A stretch of DNA of 64,000 bases from JBLWXV01 sp048267245. GTDB lineage: Bacteria > Bdellovibrionota > Bacteriovoracia > Bacteriovoracales > Bacteriovoracaceae. Shown here in pieces: positions 42,076 through 51,608 of this stretch. The DNA lies in assembly GCA_048267245.1 (NCBI GenBank), contig JBLWXV010000001.1:1736001-1800000 (forward strand). Direction: 5' to 3'. The stretch's first letter is position 1. Each line of letters begins with the position of its first letter. The position numbers and the translations under genes were made by a program. The notes beneath the pieces are model-generated. The model had not been told where the DNA came from. It did not search any database and saw nothing but the letters and a program-made list of their open reading frames with translations.

Positions 42076-42990
42076 ATCGAAAAGAAAAATAAATCCAAGA
42101 GTTTTAAAGACCCGCTCTACTTTTGTTCAGAGTGCAAGAGTTTGGTGCAAACCGTTGATGATCTCTACTTTGTAGAAGAGGGGCAGCCGCGCGGCTTTTG
42201 CAGCGAGGCTTGTATTGAAAAATTTTACGCTCCTTTAATAGAGGGGCTAGAAAAAATTGAAGTAGATCTGCGCACCCAGTACAAACTCAAGGCAGAGGAT
42301 TGTCTGGAATTTGTGGGGCGACCAAAAGACATGGAAGCGGTCATTCGCAAGCCCATGGAGGTTTGGCGCTCAGAAAATATTCTCAAAGAAGAAGTTTATA
42401 GCTTTATCACCCAACTTCGCGATAACTCCAACCAACCCTATTGGGTAATTTTACTCTGTAGCGTTTTTGATCATCGCCCAAGTTTTATTTTACTCGCGAC
42501 AACGACCAGAGATAAGAGACTTAAAGAACACTTTGAAATTGGCAAACAAGTCGAAGATATCGAAGTCTTCCATGAGTCTCTCGAGCGCCCCGAGCGCCAA
42601 GACCTCGACGTCGCTCCTGAGATCCTCGAGTCTCTTGAGCGCAAGAAAGCTAGCTATCTTGCCGATCTTCTCGATCGCCATTCGCCCCACGACATTCCCT
42701 TTGAAGACTACATGATGTATGAGAAGTACTTCGAATCCACCATGGCCGCTCCGGATGAGATCTATCAATTTAAAGATGAAGAAGGCGATCTTATCTACAC
42801 CTATATTAAGGCCCATGCCGAAGGTGCAGTGAGTTTTTTCTATTTTGTACTTTGTATGCCTGTGGGTGAGAGTGCAGATGATTCAGATGCTCAGGCGGTT
42901 GTTCCCGTCATTGCATTTCCGACCTTAGATGCCGATATTCACCGCGCTTATAAGCAGGGCACACTAATATCTGGTGCCCTTAAGAATTAA
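42076..42990 (+). CDS. Zinc-finger (TRASH-like) protein, possible AUC start
   Basis: The coding frame is open back to a stop at 42055. With canonical starts only (TTG 42139, GTG 42142) the protein would lose FCSEC, yet that pair plus GFCSEACIEKFY make a four-cysteine site (C17-x2-C20-x21-C42-x3-C46) of treble-clef/TRASH type. The only candidate upstream is ATC at 42076, with AGGTG five bases before it, directly after the barrel gene. About 304 residues result. The rest is acidic and helical/beta mixed, without recognised domains (WVILLCSVFDHRPSFILLATTT; LADLLDRHSPHDIPFEDYMMYEKYFE). A frameshift is an alternative. Confidence 0.55.
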   Translation: MEKKNKSKSFKDPLYFCSECKSLVQTVDDLYFVEEGQPRGFCSEACIEKFYAPLIEGLEKIEVDLRTQYKLKAEDCLEFVGRPKDMEAVIRKPMEVWRSENILKEEVYSFITQLRDNSNQPYWVILLCSVFDHRPSFILLATTTRDKRLKEHFEIGKQVEDIEVFHESLERPERQDLDVAPEILESLERKKASYLADLLDRHSPHDIPFEDYMMYEKYFESTMAAPDEIYQFKDEEGDLIYTYIKAHAEGAVSFFYFVLCMPVGESADDSDAQAVVPVIAFPTLDADIHRAYKQGTLISGALKN

Positions 42991-43671
42991 TTAAAATTGA
43001 ACGTAGACGTATTGGTCGACTGACTTAAACGACTCACAGTATGAGCTGTCACCATAGGCGGCCAGAAATTGATTGCAGAAAATATAGGCGTCTGGCGAGA
43101 GTACATACTGATAAAATGGCGGTGGATAGAAGTAGGCTTTGTCTTTAAGTACGATTACGCCAGTAGTGGTGTAGCCAGAAAATCCAGAGCGATTCTTATA
43201 GAGTTGAAATTTATAAATCTTGCTATTGTCAGTGAGCATTTGGCAGCGAGCTTCGCCAATATACACTGAGCGCGAGCCAGAACTAGTTGTAGGAATCACG
43301 CAAACCTGAGCGTCTTCGATAGGGTCGCTAATTTGAACATAGACAACTTCTTTTGAAGAGCTACTTTGGCAAATATTGTATTGGCCGAGGTGGTGGTGAT
43401 TTCCGCTATAGCCATTCACTCCGTTGGTAGACCAGTTACAGTGAGCGGCGTCGGCGATTGTAGTTGAAGTGGTCGCTGTTGCCGTAGCAGTTGGAGTAGG
43501 TGTGGAGGTAGTCCCACCTGAGTAATTATAGGTGGGGGCAGTGCTCGAGCTTCCCTTTGAAGTACTTGTTGTATAAGCGGCGCTACGTGTTCTATTTGTG
43601 TCCATACAAGACACAAGTGTCAGCGCTAGCAAAGGCAGTGCTGGGGCCAAAATCTTAAAATTAAACTTCAC
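42991..43671 (-). CDS. Lipoprotein with Ser/Thr-rich linker
   Basis: A GTG start at 43671 has AGGA eight bases upstream, while the ATG at 43680 has the same sequence abutting. The signal peptide ends in the lipobox LVSC. After a Ser/Thr/Pro/Ala low-complexity stretch (TPTATATATT), the C-terminal ~150 residues hold six cysteines (AHCNW, NICQSS, AQVCVIP, ARCQML, IFCNQF, SYCESF) and many Tyr, suggesting a disulfide-stabilised surface domain. No family recognised. It diverges from the following gene. Confidence 0.6.
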   Translation of the reverse strand: MKFNFKILAPALPLLALTLVSCMDTNRTRSAAYTTSTSKGSSSTAPTYNYSGGTTSTPTPTATATATTSTTIADAAHCNWSTNGVNGYSGNHHHLGQYNICQSSSSKEVVYVQISDPIEDAQVCVIPTTSSGSRSVYIGEARCQMLTDNSKIYKFQLYKNRSGFSGYTTTGVIVLKDKAYFYPPPFYQYVLSPDAYIFCNQFLAAYGDSSYCESFKSVDQYVYVQF

Positions 43672-43722
43672 AAGTACCATCCTGGCATTTAGCTAAAGGC
43701 AAAGGTTTCCGATACATATCCT

Positions 43723-44991
43723 ATGAGAACCTTTTTACTCTCTCTTATTATAGGCTCAATTGTGTGCCTCTTTGTAGGGTTGGTAGCTTTTGCACCCTAC
43801 CATTTTACCAGCGTGGCGATCAACGACGGGCTATCGATGCCATTCTTAAACTTGGAGAAGATTGATCGGTCTTTGGTAGAGCTTCAAGAATACGATATGG
43901 GCGCGCCCGTGGCCGAAACAGAGTCTCAAGAGCTCTGGGATAGCTATCAAATGGGAGATTTAAAGCTTGAGCTTCCCTCGCGCCATCCGCTCTTTCTCAT
44001 GGGCCCACATATTATTTCTAAGGGTGAAGAAGAGAAATTTGGTCTGAAATACCTTGATCGCAATGGTCGAGTTCTCCTAGAACTCATGCCCGAAGGAAGT
44101 CAGAAGTGGGAAACTCATATTGGCCTTGATGCTATTTTTAACTTGCCCATTTTTGTCAGTTACCTCCAAAATATTGGTCGCGATCAAATTTGGCGCGATA
44201 TTTTCGAGCACAAAGTTGTGGATCCCCTGGCGGAGGTTCACTCCATTGGTGATTTCTCGAAACTCTTTGATCGCAGCTACGAGCAAATGCTCTATGATCT
44301 CTATATTTTGACTCAAAGAGAGCGCTACCTTCCCAAAGGGCAGGTCAGATTAGCTCTCGATCAAAAAAATCAAGCCTGGATTGAAGTTGACCACTCAGAG
44401 ATGGTGGGTGAGGAGAGAATTTACCGCGAGGAGTGGGTACTAGTCTCGAGACTTGGGCGCATCCATCGCTTTTTGATCAAATCGCGCATAAATAATGTTT
44501 CATCGAGTCTACTAAGAAGTCACTTTCTAAGAAGTTTAGAGTATCGACCCAGTGACCCCGATCTGACTAAGATCATGCACTCTCGCTTTCAGAAACTGGA
44601 TTTAAAGGCAAAGACAGGGCAGGAGGGCCTAACCCTGCTCTATTGTGCTTGGTCACATTCTCCAGACCAGAAGGAATTTCTGCGCGAGATGATTCAATAT
44701 TCTGAACGCGGTGAAAAGAATGAAGGGCTGATTGGCTCGCTCTATAATTATGCCTTTAAAAAGTATGGGACAAACTTCTCTCAAATTGGCGACAAGTTGC
44801 TTGAGACGGCGAGTGAGCGCCTCAAGCGAAAAATTCAAGAAGATGAAGAGCGTGAGATTGAAGCTTTCAAGAAGTCCAAAGACTATATCCCAGAAGAATT
44901 TGGTTCTGATGATGAGAGAGTTGAATTCTTTCTTAATAAGGCGCGAGAAGATGGTGAGCGAGAAGAGAAGGGCGTTCTAGAAGTTCCCTAG
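43723..44991 (+). CDS. Membrane-anchored or exported unknown (422 aa)
   Basis: One N-terminal hydrophobic segment (LLSLIIGSIVCLFVGLVAFAPY) acts as signal anchor or signal peptide. The rest is soluble, with LGLKYLDRNGRVLLELMPEG, VRLALDQKNQAWIEVDHSEM and a highly charged C-terminal helix. No cleavage site is obvious, so a periplasmic domain anchored in the inner membrane is likely. No ribosome site is close to the ATG (weak GGTTTCCG). Nothing indicates a function. Confidence 0.55.
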   Translation: MRTFLLSLIIGSIVCLFVGLVAFAPYHFTSVAINDGLSMPFLNLEKIDRSLVELQEYDMGAPVAETESQELWDSYQMGDLKLELPSRHPLFLMGPHIISKGEEEKFGLKYLDRNGRVLLELMPEGSQKWETHIGLDAIFNLPIFVSYLQNIGRDQIWRDIFEHKVVDPLAEVHSIGDFSKLFDRSYEQMLYDLYILTQRERYLPKGQVRLALDQKNQAWIEVDHSEMVGEERIYREEWVLVSRLGRIHRFLIKSRINNVSSSLLRSHFLRSLEYRPSDPDLTKIMHSRFQKLDLKAKTGQEGLTLLYCAWSHSPDQKEFLREMIQYSERGEKNEGLIGSLYNYAFKKYGTNFSQIGDKLLETASERLKRKIQEDEEREIEAFKKSKDYIPEEFGSDDERVEFFLNKAREDGEREEKGVLEVP

Positions 44992-44994
44992 CGA

Positions 44995-45891
44995 CTAAAA
45001 TCGATAGCTCACACCAGCAAAGAGATTAATTGAATTGATCGACTTGAAAGTGACTTCGTCAAAAGTAGTGGCACCGGTCTGTCGCTCGACTTCATCGAGT
45101 CCACCAAAACTTAAATTTCTAAGCGCGAGCCCAAAAGCGGCCCCAAATTTATACTTGGGAAGTAGGCGACCTTGCACGCCGAGTTGATATCCATACATTG
45201 TGCCGCGAGATTCGGTGGAGTCGGCCGAGAGTTGAAGACGAGCGTCGCCAGAGAAGAGCAGGCCCCCAAAGAGTTCCATGCTCACTAGACCAAATTTAAT
45301 TGGGGAGTAGTAGTAATTTCCTTCGATCGTGGCCAGGCGAAATTTTGCATCATTGGCTTCGGCAGTGTAGTAGCCCACGCCAATACTAAAGCTGTAGCGC
45401 TCATCGAGCGGGCGGTATTCAAACATGACGTTAAGGCCGGTGGCACTCTGTCCAGATTCATTGCCGACCTCTTCATTAATTTGGTCCCATTCCTCACCCA
45501 TAGAAAAGGCATTGAGGCTTGCAACCACAAAACTGTCGCCGTTGAGTCTGTCGATGTGATTAAACTCTAGGCTGTCGGCCACGGTGTGCTCGCGCACTTT
45601 CTTTTCATTGCCAATGAGAATTCCCTCGTCTTCCACCACATTGATATCAACCAGGCGAACGTAAGCAATCTTGCCGGCCACGACTACGGGAAGTACCGTG
45701 CCACGCTCTTGAGCAACTTCACCCACGAGTAACTTCTTACCTGAGGTAACGTATCCAATAGGGGTTGCGAGGGAAGCTTCTGCGTAGACAATCGCCTTGC
45801 TCGACTTGACCACAGCAACTTGTGCGGCCCTGGCCAGAGGGAGTATGTTGATTAAAAAAATCAGGAATGAGAGAACATAACTTTTCTTCAC
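44995..45891 (-). CDS. SH3b-like domain plus small outer-membrane barrel
   Basis: 298 residues: signal peptide (SFLIFLINILPLARA), residues ~24-85 an SH3b-like region (VAVVKSSKAIVYAEASLATPIGYVTSGKKLLVGEV, with TVLPVVVAGKIAYVRLVDI), then eight or so amphipathic strands (YSFSIGVGYYTAEA, FRLATIEGNYYYSPIKF) ending LFAGVSYRF, the terminal Phe barrel signal. Periplasmic SH3b modules bind peptidoglycan, so the protein may tie the outer membrane to the wall. Its ATG overlaps the stop of the receiver gene upstream by four bases (ATGA). Confidence 0.7.
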   Translation of the reverse strand: MKKSYVLSFLIFLINILPLARAAQVAVVKSSKAIVYAEASLATPIGYVTSGKKLLVGEVAQERGTVLPVVVAGKIAYVRLVDINVVEDEGILIGNEKKVREHTVADSLEFNHIDRLNGDSFVVASLNAFSMGEEWDQINEEVGNESGQSATGLNVMFEYRPLDERYSFSIGVGYYTAEANDAKFRLATIEGNYYYSPIKFGLVSMELFGGLLFSGDARLQLSADSTESRGTMYGYQLGVQGRLLPKYKFGAAFGLALRNLSFGGLDEVERQTGATTFDEVTFKSINSINLFAGVSYRF

Positions 45892-46280
45892 TCGTCTATT
45901 ATGCCTGAGTTTTCCTTGGGCGCTAGTGAGAAAAAATTCTGCTCTAACTGGCCCACTAAATGCTCCAGAGCAATGGGCTTGATGAAGACGTCGCGAAAGC
46001 CAAGCTCTTTGGCCATCTCGGCGTCTTCGTTATTAATATGTCCGGTGAGAAGAAAAGTTGGGATATCGGAGATGAGGTGGCGGCCTTCAGTCATTAACTC
46101 CAGGCCACTTTGAACAGGCATATGAAAGTCGATAATGATGAGGTCAGGTCGATCTTTTTTTAAGACGCCAAGTGCTTCTGAGACACTGGTCAAACAAGTC
46201 ACGTGATGGCCGAGATCTTCGAGGAGATCTTTTACACTTGCGGCTAGCTCAATTTCATCGTCGATAAATAGAATCTTCAT
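45888..46280 (-). CDS. Receiver-only response regulator
   Basis: A CheY-like receiver of about 130 residues: acidic pocket IDDE (7-10 region), phosphoacceptor Asp in LIIIDFHMPVQSGLEL, Thr in FLLTGH and Lys in VFIKPI. No output domain follows, so it signals through a partner. The ATG at 46280 (MKILFIDDE) is chosen; a TTG at 46313 gives an 11-residue extension without a ribosome site. The next gene (SH3b-barrel) is coupled by ATGA. No histidine kinase lies in the window. Confidence 0.9.
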   Translation of the reverse strand: MKILFIDDEIELAASVKDLLEDLGHHVTCLTSVSEALGVLKKDRPDLIIIDFHMPVQSGLELMTEGRHLISDIPTFLLTGHINNEDAEMAKELGFRDVFIKPIALEHLVGQLEQNFFSLAPKENSGIIDE

Positions 46281-46348
46281 GGCGACAATTTTAGCCCGAG
46301 TTATTCCAACCAACTTTTGTTGCGAGGGAATTTAGCGGCTCACTTACG

Positions 46349-47086
46349 TTAAATTTTAATATTTTGTAACTGTAGAATCCTTGATTCTATAGTTTTTGTT
46401 TTCGTAAGTGATCTTCCCATAACAAGGTAGCTACTGCCAAGTTTTAAAGCCTCTGATGGGGCAAGTACTCGTTTTTGATCGCCGAGTTCGCCACTTTGAA
46501 TTTCGTCTTCAAAGCGAATTCCGGGGGTTACTACAGTTAATTCCTGCGAACCAAAGACCTCGCGGGCAGTGGGTACTTCATGAGGTGAGCACACCAAGCC
46601 CGATAGTCCATGTGTCTTGGCCAGCGTGAATAGTCTGGTAAATGTTTCTTTCTCAAGCGCTCTCTCACTAGCGAGACCCCAAATCTCATTAAGGTCACTG
46701 GCCTCAAGACTTGTGAGCACACTTACACCAAGAAGTTGACAGCCAGGCAGATGCTGGCGAGCACTCGCCAGCGCGCGCTCAATCATTGCACCACCACCAC
46801 TCAAGTGAATGGTGAGAAATTCTATGGGAAGTCCTTTGAGTGAAGAGATGGCCTTATCGACAGTGTTGGGAATGTCGTGGAGCTTGAGGTCGAGAAAAAT
46901 TCGCGCTCCCGACTGGCGCGAGAGTTTTAAAATAAGCTCTGGCCCATAGGCGAGGTAGAGTTCAAGGCCAATTTTAAAAAAGCTAAACTCTCTGGCCTCA
47001 TTGGCGGCAAAATCGATGGCCTCCTGATCAGTCATTGAATCAAGGGCCACGATCACTCTATCAAGCGCGCTCTTTGCTTGTACCAT
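46349..47086 (-). CDS. pyrF: Orotidine-5'-phosphate decarboxylase
   Basis: Last step of UMP synthesis. RVIVALDSMTDQEAIDF begins the barrel; the catalytic array K..D.K..D appears as IFLDLKLHDIPNTVDKAI; LGVSVLTSLEASDLNE and SPHEV follow, and VVTPGIRFE with LVMGRSLTKTK closes the phosphate loop. 245 residues, usual for the short bacterial type. It lies three bases after carAB. Confidence 0.96.
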   Translation of the reverse strand: MVQAKSALDRVIVALDSMTDQEAIDFAANEAREFSFFKIGLELYLAYGPELILKLSRQSGARIFLDLKLHDIPNTVDKAISSLKGLPIEFLTIHLSGGGAMIERALASARQHLPGCQLLGVSVLTSLEASDLNEIWGLASERALEKETFTRLFTLAKTHGLSGLVCSPHEVPTAREVFGSQELTVVTPGIRFEDEIQSGELGDQKRVLAPSEALKLGSSYLVMGRSLTKTKTIESRILQLQNIKI

Positions 47087-47089
47087 CTC

Positions 47090-50000
47090 TTACTCCTGAC
47101 GCTCTTGAAGAGAGAGTGGGGTGAGGCCTTCGGGACCTGTGCCAAGTAGAGACTCAACCACACTTCTAATATTTTCCTTTCTCGTAAAGCAAGGAATGCC
47201 GTATTGGATGGCCGTATTTCTAATATTTTCGCCATCGGTTTTTGAAGAGCTCATATTCATTGGCGTATTAAAGACCATGACTAACTCTTCATCTTTTAAT
47301 GCCTCTAGGATAGTGAGTCCGTCCTCATTAATTTTGGCCACTCGCTGGCAAGGAAGTCCTTGGCGAGTGATGTAATTGCAAGTGCCACTGGTTGCTAAAA
47401 ACGAGTAGCCTGCGCGGTGAAGTGCTTTTAAATAGGGCAGGACAATTTCCTTAGAGCTATCGGCAAGAGAGAGAAGAATCTTTCCTGGGTGATCTAGCTT
47501 TGGATAATTTCCAAGGTACGACTTTAAAATCGCCTTTTCCTTATCGCGATCAATCCCCATCGTCTCTCCAGTTGATCTCATTTTTGGGCCCAGGAGAATA
47601 TTGTCGTGAATGAAGCGATCAAAGGGAAATGTCGATTGCTTTACACAGAAGGCATCATTGGCCGAACTCTTCCAAGGCTTGATGTCGAGACCGAGCATGG
47701 CGTCTGTCGCGAGTGCTGGCAGCGACAGTCCGTAGGCCTTGGAGAGAAATGGAAGAGTGCGCGAGCCGCGCGGGTTTGCTTCAATACAGTAGATCACTCC
47801 ATTTTTTACTGCGAACTGGAAATTCACAGGGCCAACAATCTGAAGTCTAGCTGCCAGATCAACAGAGATTTGGTGCATTTTTTCAAAGAGTGCTTCGGTC
47901 AAAACGACAGGAGGTGAGATCATGCCCGAGTCACCTGAGTGGACTCCGGCGTGCTCAATATGCTCACACACTGTGAAGACCACATTTCCTTTGCGATCGC
48001 GAACCAGGTCGACGTCGTACTCGAGGGCATCTTCTAAGTAAGTTTCCACCTGAAAGGTCGTAGCAGAGTTGCGAAGACTGTCTTGAAGTTCCTTGGGTAG
48101 ACTGGTGATGTCGTCGTGGTTGTGGAAGATGTACATACTCTCGCCACCAATCACGTAGCTTGGTCGAATGATCACGGGCAGGCCAATCTCAATCATCGCG
48201 TTCATGAGATTTTTTAGACCTTTTACCTCCATGCTCTTGGTGCGGCCGAGGTCAACTTCTTTAGTGATGTCGGCAAAGAGCTTGCGATCTTCAGAGAGAT
48301 CGAGTGTCTCAAGGCTTGGGCCCATGAAGTTAAAGGTTTCAAATTCACTTCTAAAACTCTTTTGCAGGTGATTTCTGATGTGGATACCAGTCTGGCCAGA
48401 GAAGCTCGCAATCACTCCCTCAGGGCGCTCAAAGCAGAGAATATCGAAGATATCTTCTGAATAGAGAGGTCCTAGGTAGAGGCGATCAGATGAATCGTAG
48501 TCAGTTGAAACGGTCTCAGGGTTTGAGTTGACCATGATGGCCCGAATATTTTTGCTCTTTAGGTGAGAGCAAGCCTTCACACAGGAGTAGTCAAATTCAA
48601 TTCCCTGACCGATGCGATTTGGGCCAGAGCCCATAATGATAATTGAGCGCTCGCTCTGACTTAGAGGTGCGGGCTCGTTTTCTTCGGCGTAGGTTGAGTA
48701 GAAGTAGGGAGTCTGCGCTACGAATTCACCCGAGCAAGTATCCACTGCTTTATAGACTGGAGCAATGCCGTGAGTTCTTCTGGTCTCAAGAATGTCTTTT
48801 TGAGCGTGGTCACTCAAGTGGGCCAAGTGCTTATCTGACATTCCTAGAGTCTTGTAGTCTCTCAATTTCTTGGGGTCTTCAATGAGTGAAGGATTATTCT
48901 TAATTTCGTGTTCAGTTTCTACAATCTCTGCCACTTGATCGATAAACCAAGGTGTGATGCGAGTGAGTTCAAAAATCTCTTTGGTACTCATGCCCAGGCG
49001 AAGTGCTTCCACTACGGCCAGGAGAGAGAGTTCGCTAGGCGTTTTGAGGCGCTCGCGTATTGAAGCCTCGGTGTGAATCAGTGGTTCAGTCTTTAGGCGA
49101 TTGAGGTTTGGAATTTCTAGTCCCATCTCCAGCGAGCGCAGTGCCTTTAGGAAGGCCTCATTGAAGCTTCCTCCTAGTGCGAGTACTTCACCCACACTAC
49201 GCATCTGTGGTCCAAGAACGCGCGAGCTGGTGGGAAATTTATTAAAGGGAAAGAGTGGGATTTTTAAGGCCACGTAATCAAGCGTGGGCTCAAAGGCCAC
49301 AGGGCCTGCTAGTGTGATGTCGTTTAGAATTTCTTTGAGAGTAAAGCCCACAGCAAGAAGTGCTGAGATTTTGGCAATTGGATAGCCCGTAGCCTTACTG
49401 GCAAGTGCACTTGAGCGAGAAACGCGCGGATTCATTTCGATGACGACGATATCATCTTCATTAAAGGGGTTGATGGCAAATTGCACATTGGCCCCACCGG
49501 CAACCACGCCCATGTGTTTGGCAATGGTTAGAGACATGGTTCTGAGTTTTTGCATACAGCGATCACTAATCGTCTGCGCTGGAGCAACCGTGATTGAATC
49601 ACCGGTGTGAATACCGCAAGGGTCGACGTTTTCAATCGAGCAGATGATCACGCCATTTTTTTCACGGTCAACCATCACTTCGAGTTCGATTTCCTTAAAG
49701 CCCACCAGAGACTTCTCCATCGTGATTGGAAATTTAAGGTCGGTCTCTCTAAAGAGTGCTTCGAGTTCATTGGTATTATAGACAAGTGCCGCTCCCTTTC
49801 CCCCAAGGGCAAAGTCGCGGCGAATGATTAGGGGAAAGCCCACGCGGCTGGTGGCGAGAGTCTTGGCCTCTTCTTCACTTCTGGCCTGAAAGCGCTTGCC
49901 GGTCTCGTAACCCAAAGTCGCAAGTTCTTTGGCAAAGAGTTCGCGGTCTTCTGTGCGCTCGATGGTCCAGACATTGGCCCCTAAGAGCTGAACATTTTCC

Positions 50001-51496
50001 TGACCGAGAAACCCATCCTTTTCAAGTTCAATACAGATATTGAGCGCGGTTTGACCTCCCATGGTTGAGAGGACGGCGTCGACATTTTCTTTCTTAATAA
50101 TTTTCTTAATGACGTCTTTAGTGATGGGCTCAATATAAGTTCTAAAGGCCATCTCCGGGTCTGTCATGATGGTGGCCGGATTTGAGTTTAGAAGCACAAC
50201 TTCAACGCCGAGCTCTTTGAGCGATTTACAAGCTTGTGTTCCCGAGTAGTCAAACTCAGAGGCCTGACCAATTTTAATGGGGCCAGAACCAATGAGTAGA
50301 ATGCGTTTATAGGGAATATCTTTTTTAAGTTCCTTTTTTAATATTGGGAGCTTCTCAAGTTTATCACTATTAATTTTTTCCTCTGCTCCTTCTTTTAGGT
50401 AATTTTCGATTTCCATAAAGAAAGGATTGGCATCCGAAGGACCAGGGTTGGCTTCGGGGTGAAATTGAACTGACTTTATAAAGTGATCAGTGGTTGAGAG
50501 TCCTTCGATTGAGCGGTCAAAGAGAGAGCGGAAGGTGGCCACGAGCTCGCGGCCCGAAGGGTTGTCTCCCTTTATGCGCTCAAATGAGCTCTCCTGGGTG
50601 GCGTAGCCATGGTTTTGAGAAGTGATCCAGATGTCGCCTTTGACGTGGTCAAGGCAAGGGTGGTTGATGCCGCGCTGACCATAGGGAAGGCGCTCAATCT
50701 CAGCTCCAAGAGCAAGTGTTAGGAGTTGGTGTCCAAGACAGATTCCACGCATGGGAACTTTAAGGGCAAGTAGATCTTTGACTACTTCAATTTCACTCTT
50801 GTGATCGCGCGGATCTCCGGGGCCATTTGAGAGGAAAATCATTCTCGGGTTTAGCGCCTTTACTTCACTGGCGCTGGCATTGTGGGGCAGTTGAACTAAG
50901 GGGAGGTCCATCTTTAAAAGGCCGTCAACTATCGCCTGCTTAACCCCGTAATCGATGAGGACAATGGGGTTATCACCAGCGCGAAGAACTTTCTTCTCCT
51001 TCACCGACACTCTAGCGAGTTCATTGCAGACCAGCGTTGCCTTTTCAAATTCGGCCTTACTTGGAGCACTCTTCTTGGTGGTGAGCACACATTTGTGAGA
51101 GCCCGGGTTTCTCACCAAGTAGCGCACGAGCCTTCTGGTATCAAGCCCACTAAAGAGCGGCACTTCCAGTGAGCCCAGAAATTCATTGTAACTAAAGTGG
51201 CGCGCCATGAGAGAGGTGGCGTGCACGCCCTGTGACTGCATGGCGAGGTCAGTGCTGTCGTAATTTCCAATGTGACTTGAAGTGTAGATGATGTGCTGAC
51301 CTAGAAATGAGGGATCGCTGGCGGTCTCTTGATAGCCACTCATGCCGGTTGTGAAAGCGGCTTCGCCCCAAATTCCCTCACTCAAAGTGGGGTCACATTC
51401 CTCGCGGTTGATGTATCCAGTGAAGCTGGTGCCATCTTCAAAGTAGAGGGTGGCGCGAGATTTTCTAAGACTTGTTCTAAATAGAGATTCATTCAT
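47090..51496 (-). CDS. carAB: Fused carbamoyl-phosphate synthase (CarA-CarB)
   Basis: 1468 residues in one reading frame. Residues 1-370 are the glutaminase (CarA): LYFEDGTSFTGY, the class I amidotransferase site GICLGHQ with Cys253, and VQFHPEANPGP with His346/Glu348. Residues ~396-1468 are CarB: first ATP-grasp half (LLIGSGPIKIGQASEFDYSG), second half (IIIMGSGPNRIGQGIEFDYS) and a C-terminal MGS-like allosteric domain (SFLATSGTCNYI). The total matches E. coli CarA (382) plus CarB (1073) joined by a ~25-residue charged linker. All catalytic residues are present, so glutamine-driven carbamoyl phosphate synthesis for pyrimidines and arginine is expected. Such fusions are usual in eukaryotes, uncommon in bacteria. 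It starts 112 bases after pyrB. Confidence 0.96.
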   Translation of the reverse strand: MNESLFRTSLRKSRATLYFEDGTSFTGYINREECDPTLSEGIWGEAAFTTGMSGYQETASDPSFLGQHIIYTSSHIGNYDSTDLAMQSQGVHATSLMARHFSYNEFLGSLEVPLFSGLDTRRLVRYLVRNPGSHKCVLTTKKSAPSKAEFEKATLVCNELARVSVKEKKVLRAGDNPIVLIDYGVKQAIVDGLLKMDLPLVQLPHNASASEVKALNPRMIFLSNGPGDPRDHKSEIEVVKDLLALKVPMRGICLGHQLLTLALGAEIERLPYGQRGINHPCLDHVKGDIWITSQNHGYATQESSFERIKGDNPSGRELVATFRSLFDRSIEGLSTTDHFIKSVQFHPEANPGPSDANPFFMEIENYLKEGAEEKINSDKLEKLPILKKELKKDIPYKRILLIGSGPIKIGQASEFDYSGTQACKSLKELGVEVVLLNSNPATIMTDPEMAFRTYIEPITKDVIKKIIKKENVDAVLSTMGGQTALNICIELEKDGFLGQENVQLLGANVWTIERTEDRELFAKELATLGYETGKRFQARSEEEAKTLATSRVGFPLIIRRDFALGGKGAALVYNTNELEALFRETDLKFPITMEKSLVGFKEIELEVMVDREKNGVIICSIENVDPCGIHTGDSITVAPAQTISDRCMQKLRTMSLTIAKHMGVVAGGANVQFAINPFNEDDIVVIEMNPRVSRSSALASKATGYPIAKISALLAVGFTLKEILNDITLAGPVAFEPTLDYVALKIPLFPFNKFPTSSRVLGPQMRSVGEVLALGGSFNEAFLKALRSLEMGLEIPNLNRLKTEPLIHTEASIRERLKTPSELSLLAVVEALRLGMSTKEIFELTRITPWFIDQVAEIVETEHEIKNNPSLIEDPKKLRDYKTLGMSDKHLAHLSDHAQKDILETRRTHGIAPVYKAVDTCSGEFVAQTPYFYSTYAEENEPAPLSQSERSIIIMGSGPNRIGQGIEFDYSCVKACSHLKSKNIRAIMVNSNPETVSTDYDSSDRLYLGPLYSEDIFDILCFERPEGVIASFSGQTGIHIRNHLQKSFRSEFETFNFMGPSLETLDLSEDRKLFADITKEVDLGRTKSMEVKGLKNLMNAMIEIGLPVIIRPSYVIGGESMYIFHNHDDITSLPKELQDSLRNSATTFQVETYLEDALEYDVDLVRDRKGNVVFTVCEHIEHAGVHSGDSGMISPPVVLTEALFEKMHQISVDLAARLQIVGPVNFQFAVKNGVIYCIEANPRGSRTLPFLSKAYGLSLPALATDAMLGLDIKPWKSSANDAFCVKQSTFPFDRFIHDNILLGPKMRSTGETMGIDRDKEKAILKSYLGNYPKLDHPGKILLSLADSSKEIVLPYLKALHRAGYSFLATSGTCNYITRQGLPCQRVAKINEDGLTILEALKDEELVMVFNTPMNMSSSKTDGENIRNTAIQYGIPCFTRKENIRSVVESLLGTGPEGLTPLSLQERQE

Positions 51497-51608
51497 GGGC
51501 TAAATTCCTATGGTCAGTGGGCGTATGGGTGTGTGTTTGAAAAAAGAAAAGAAGAGAAAAAACAGTGGGGCGAGATCACCATGAGAAGAAAATAAATAAC
51601 TCTTAGAA

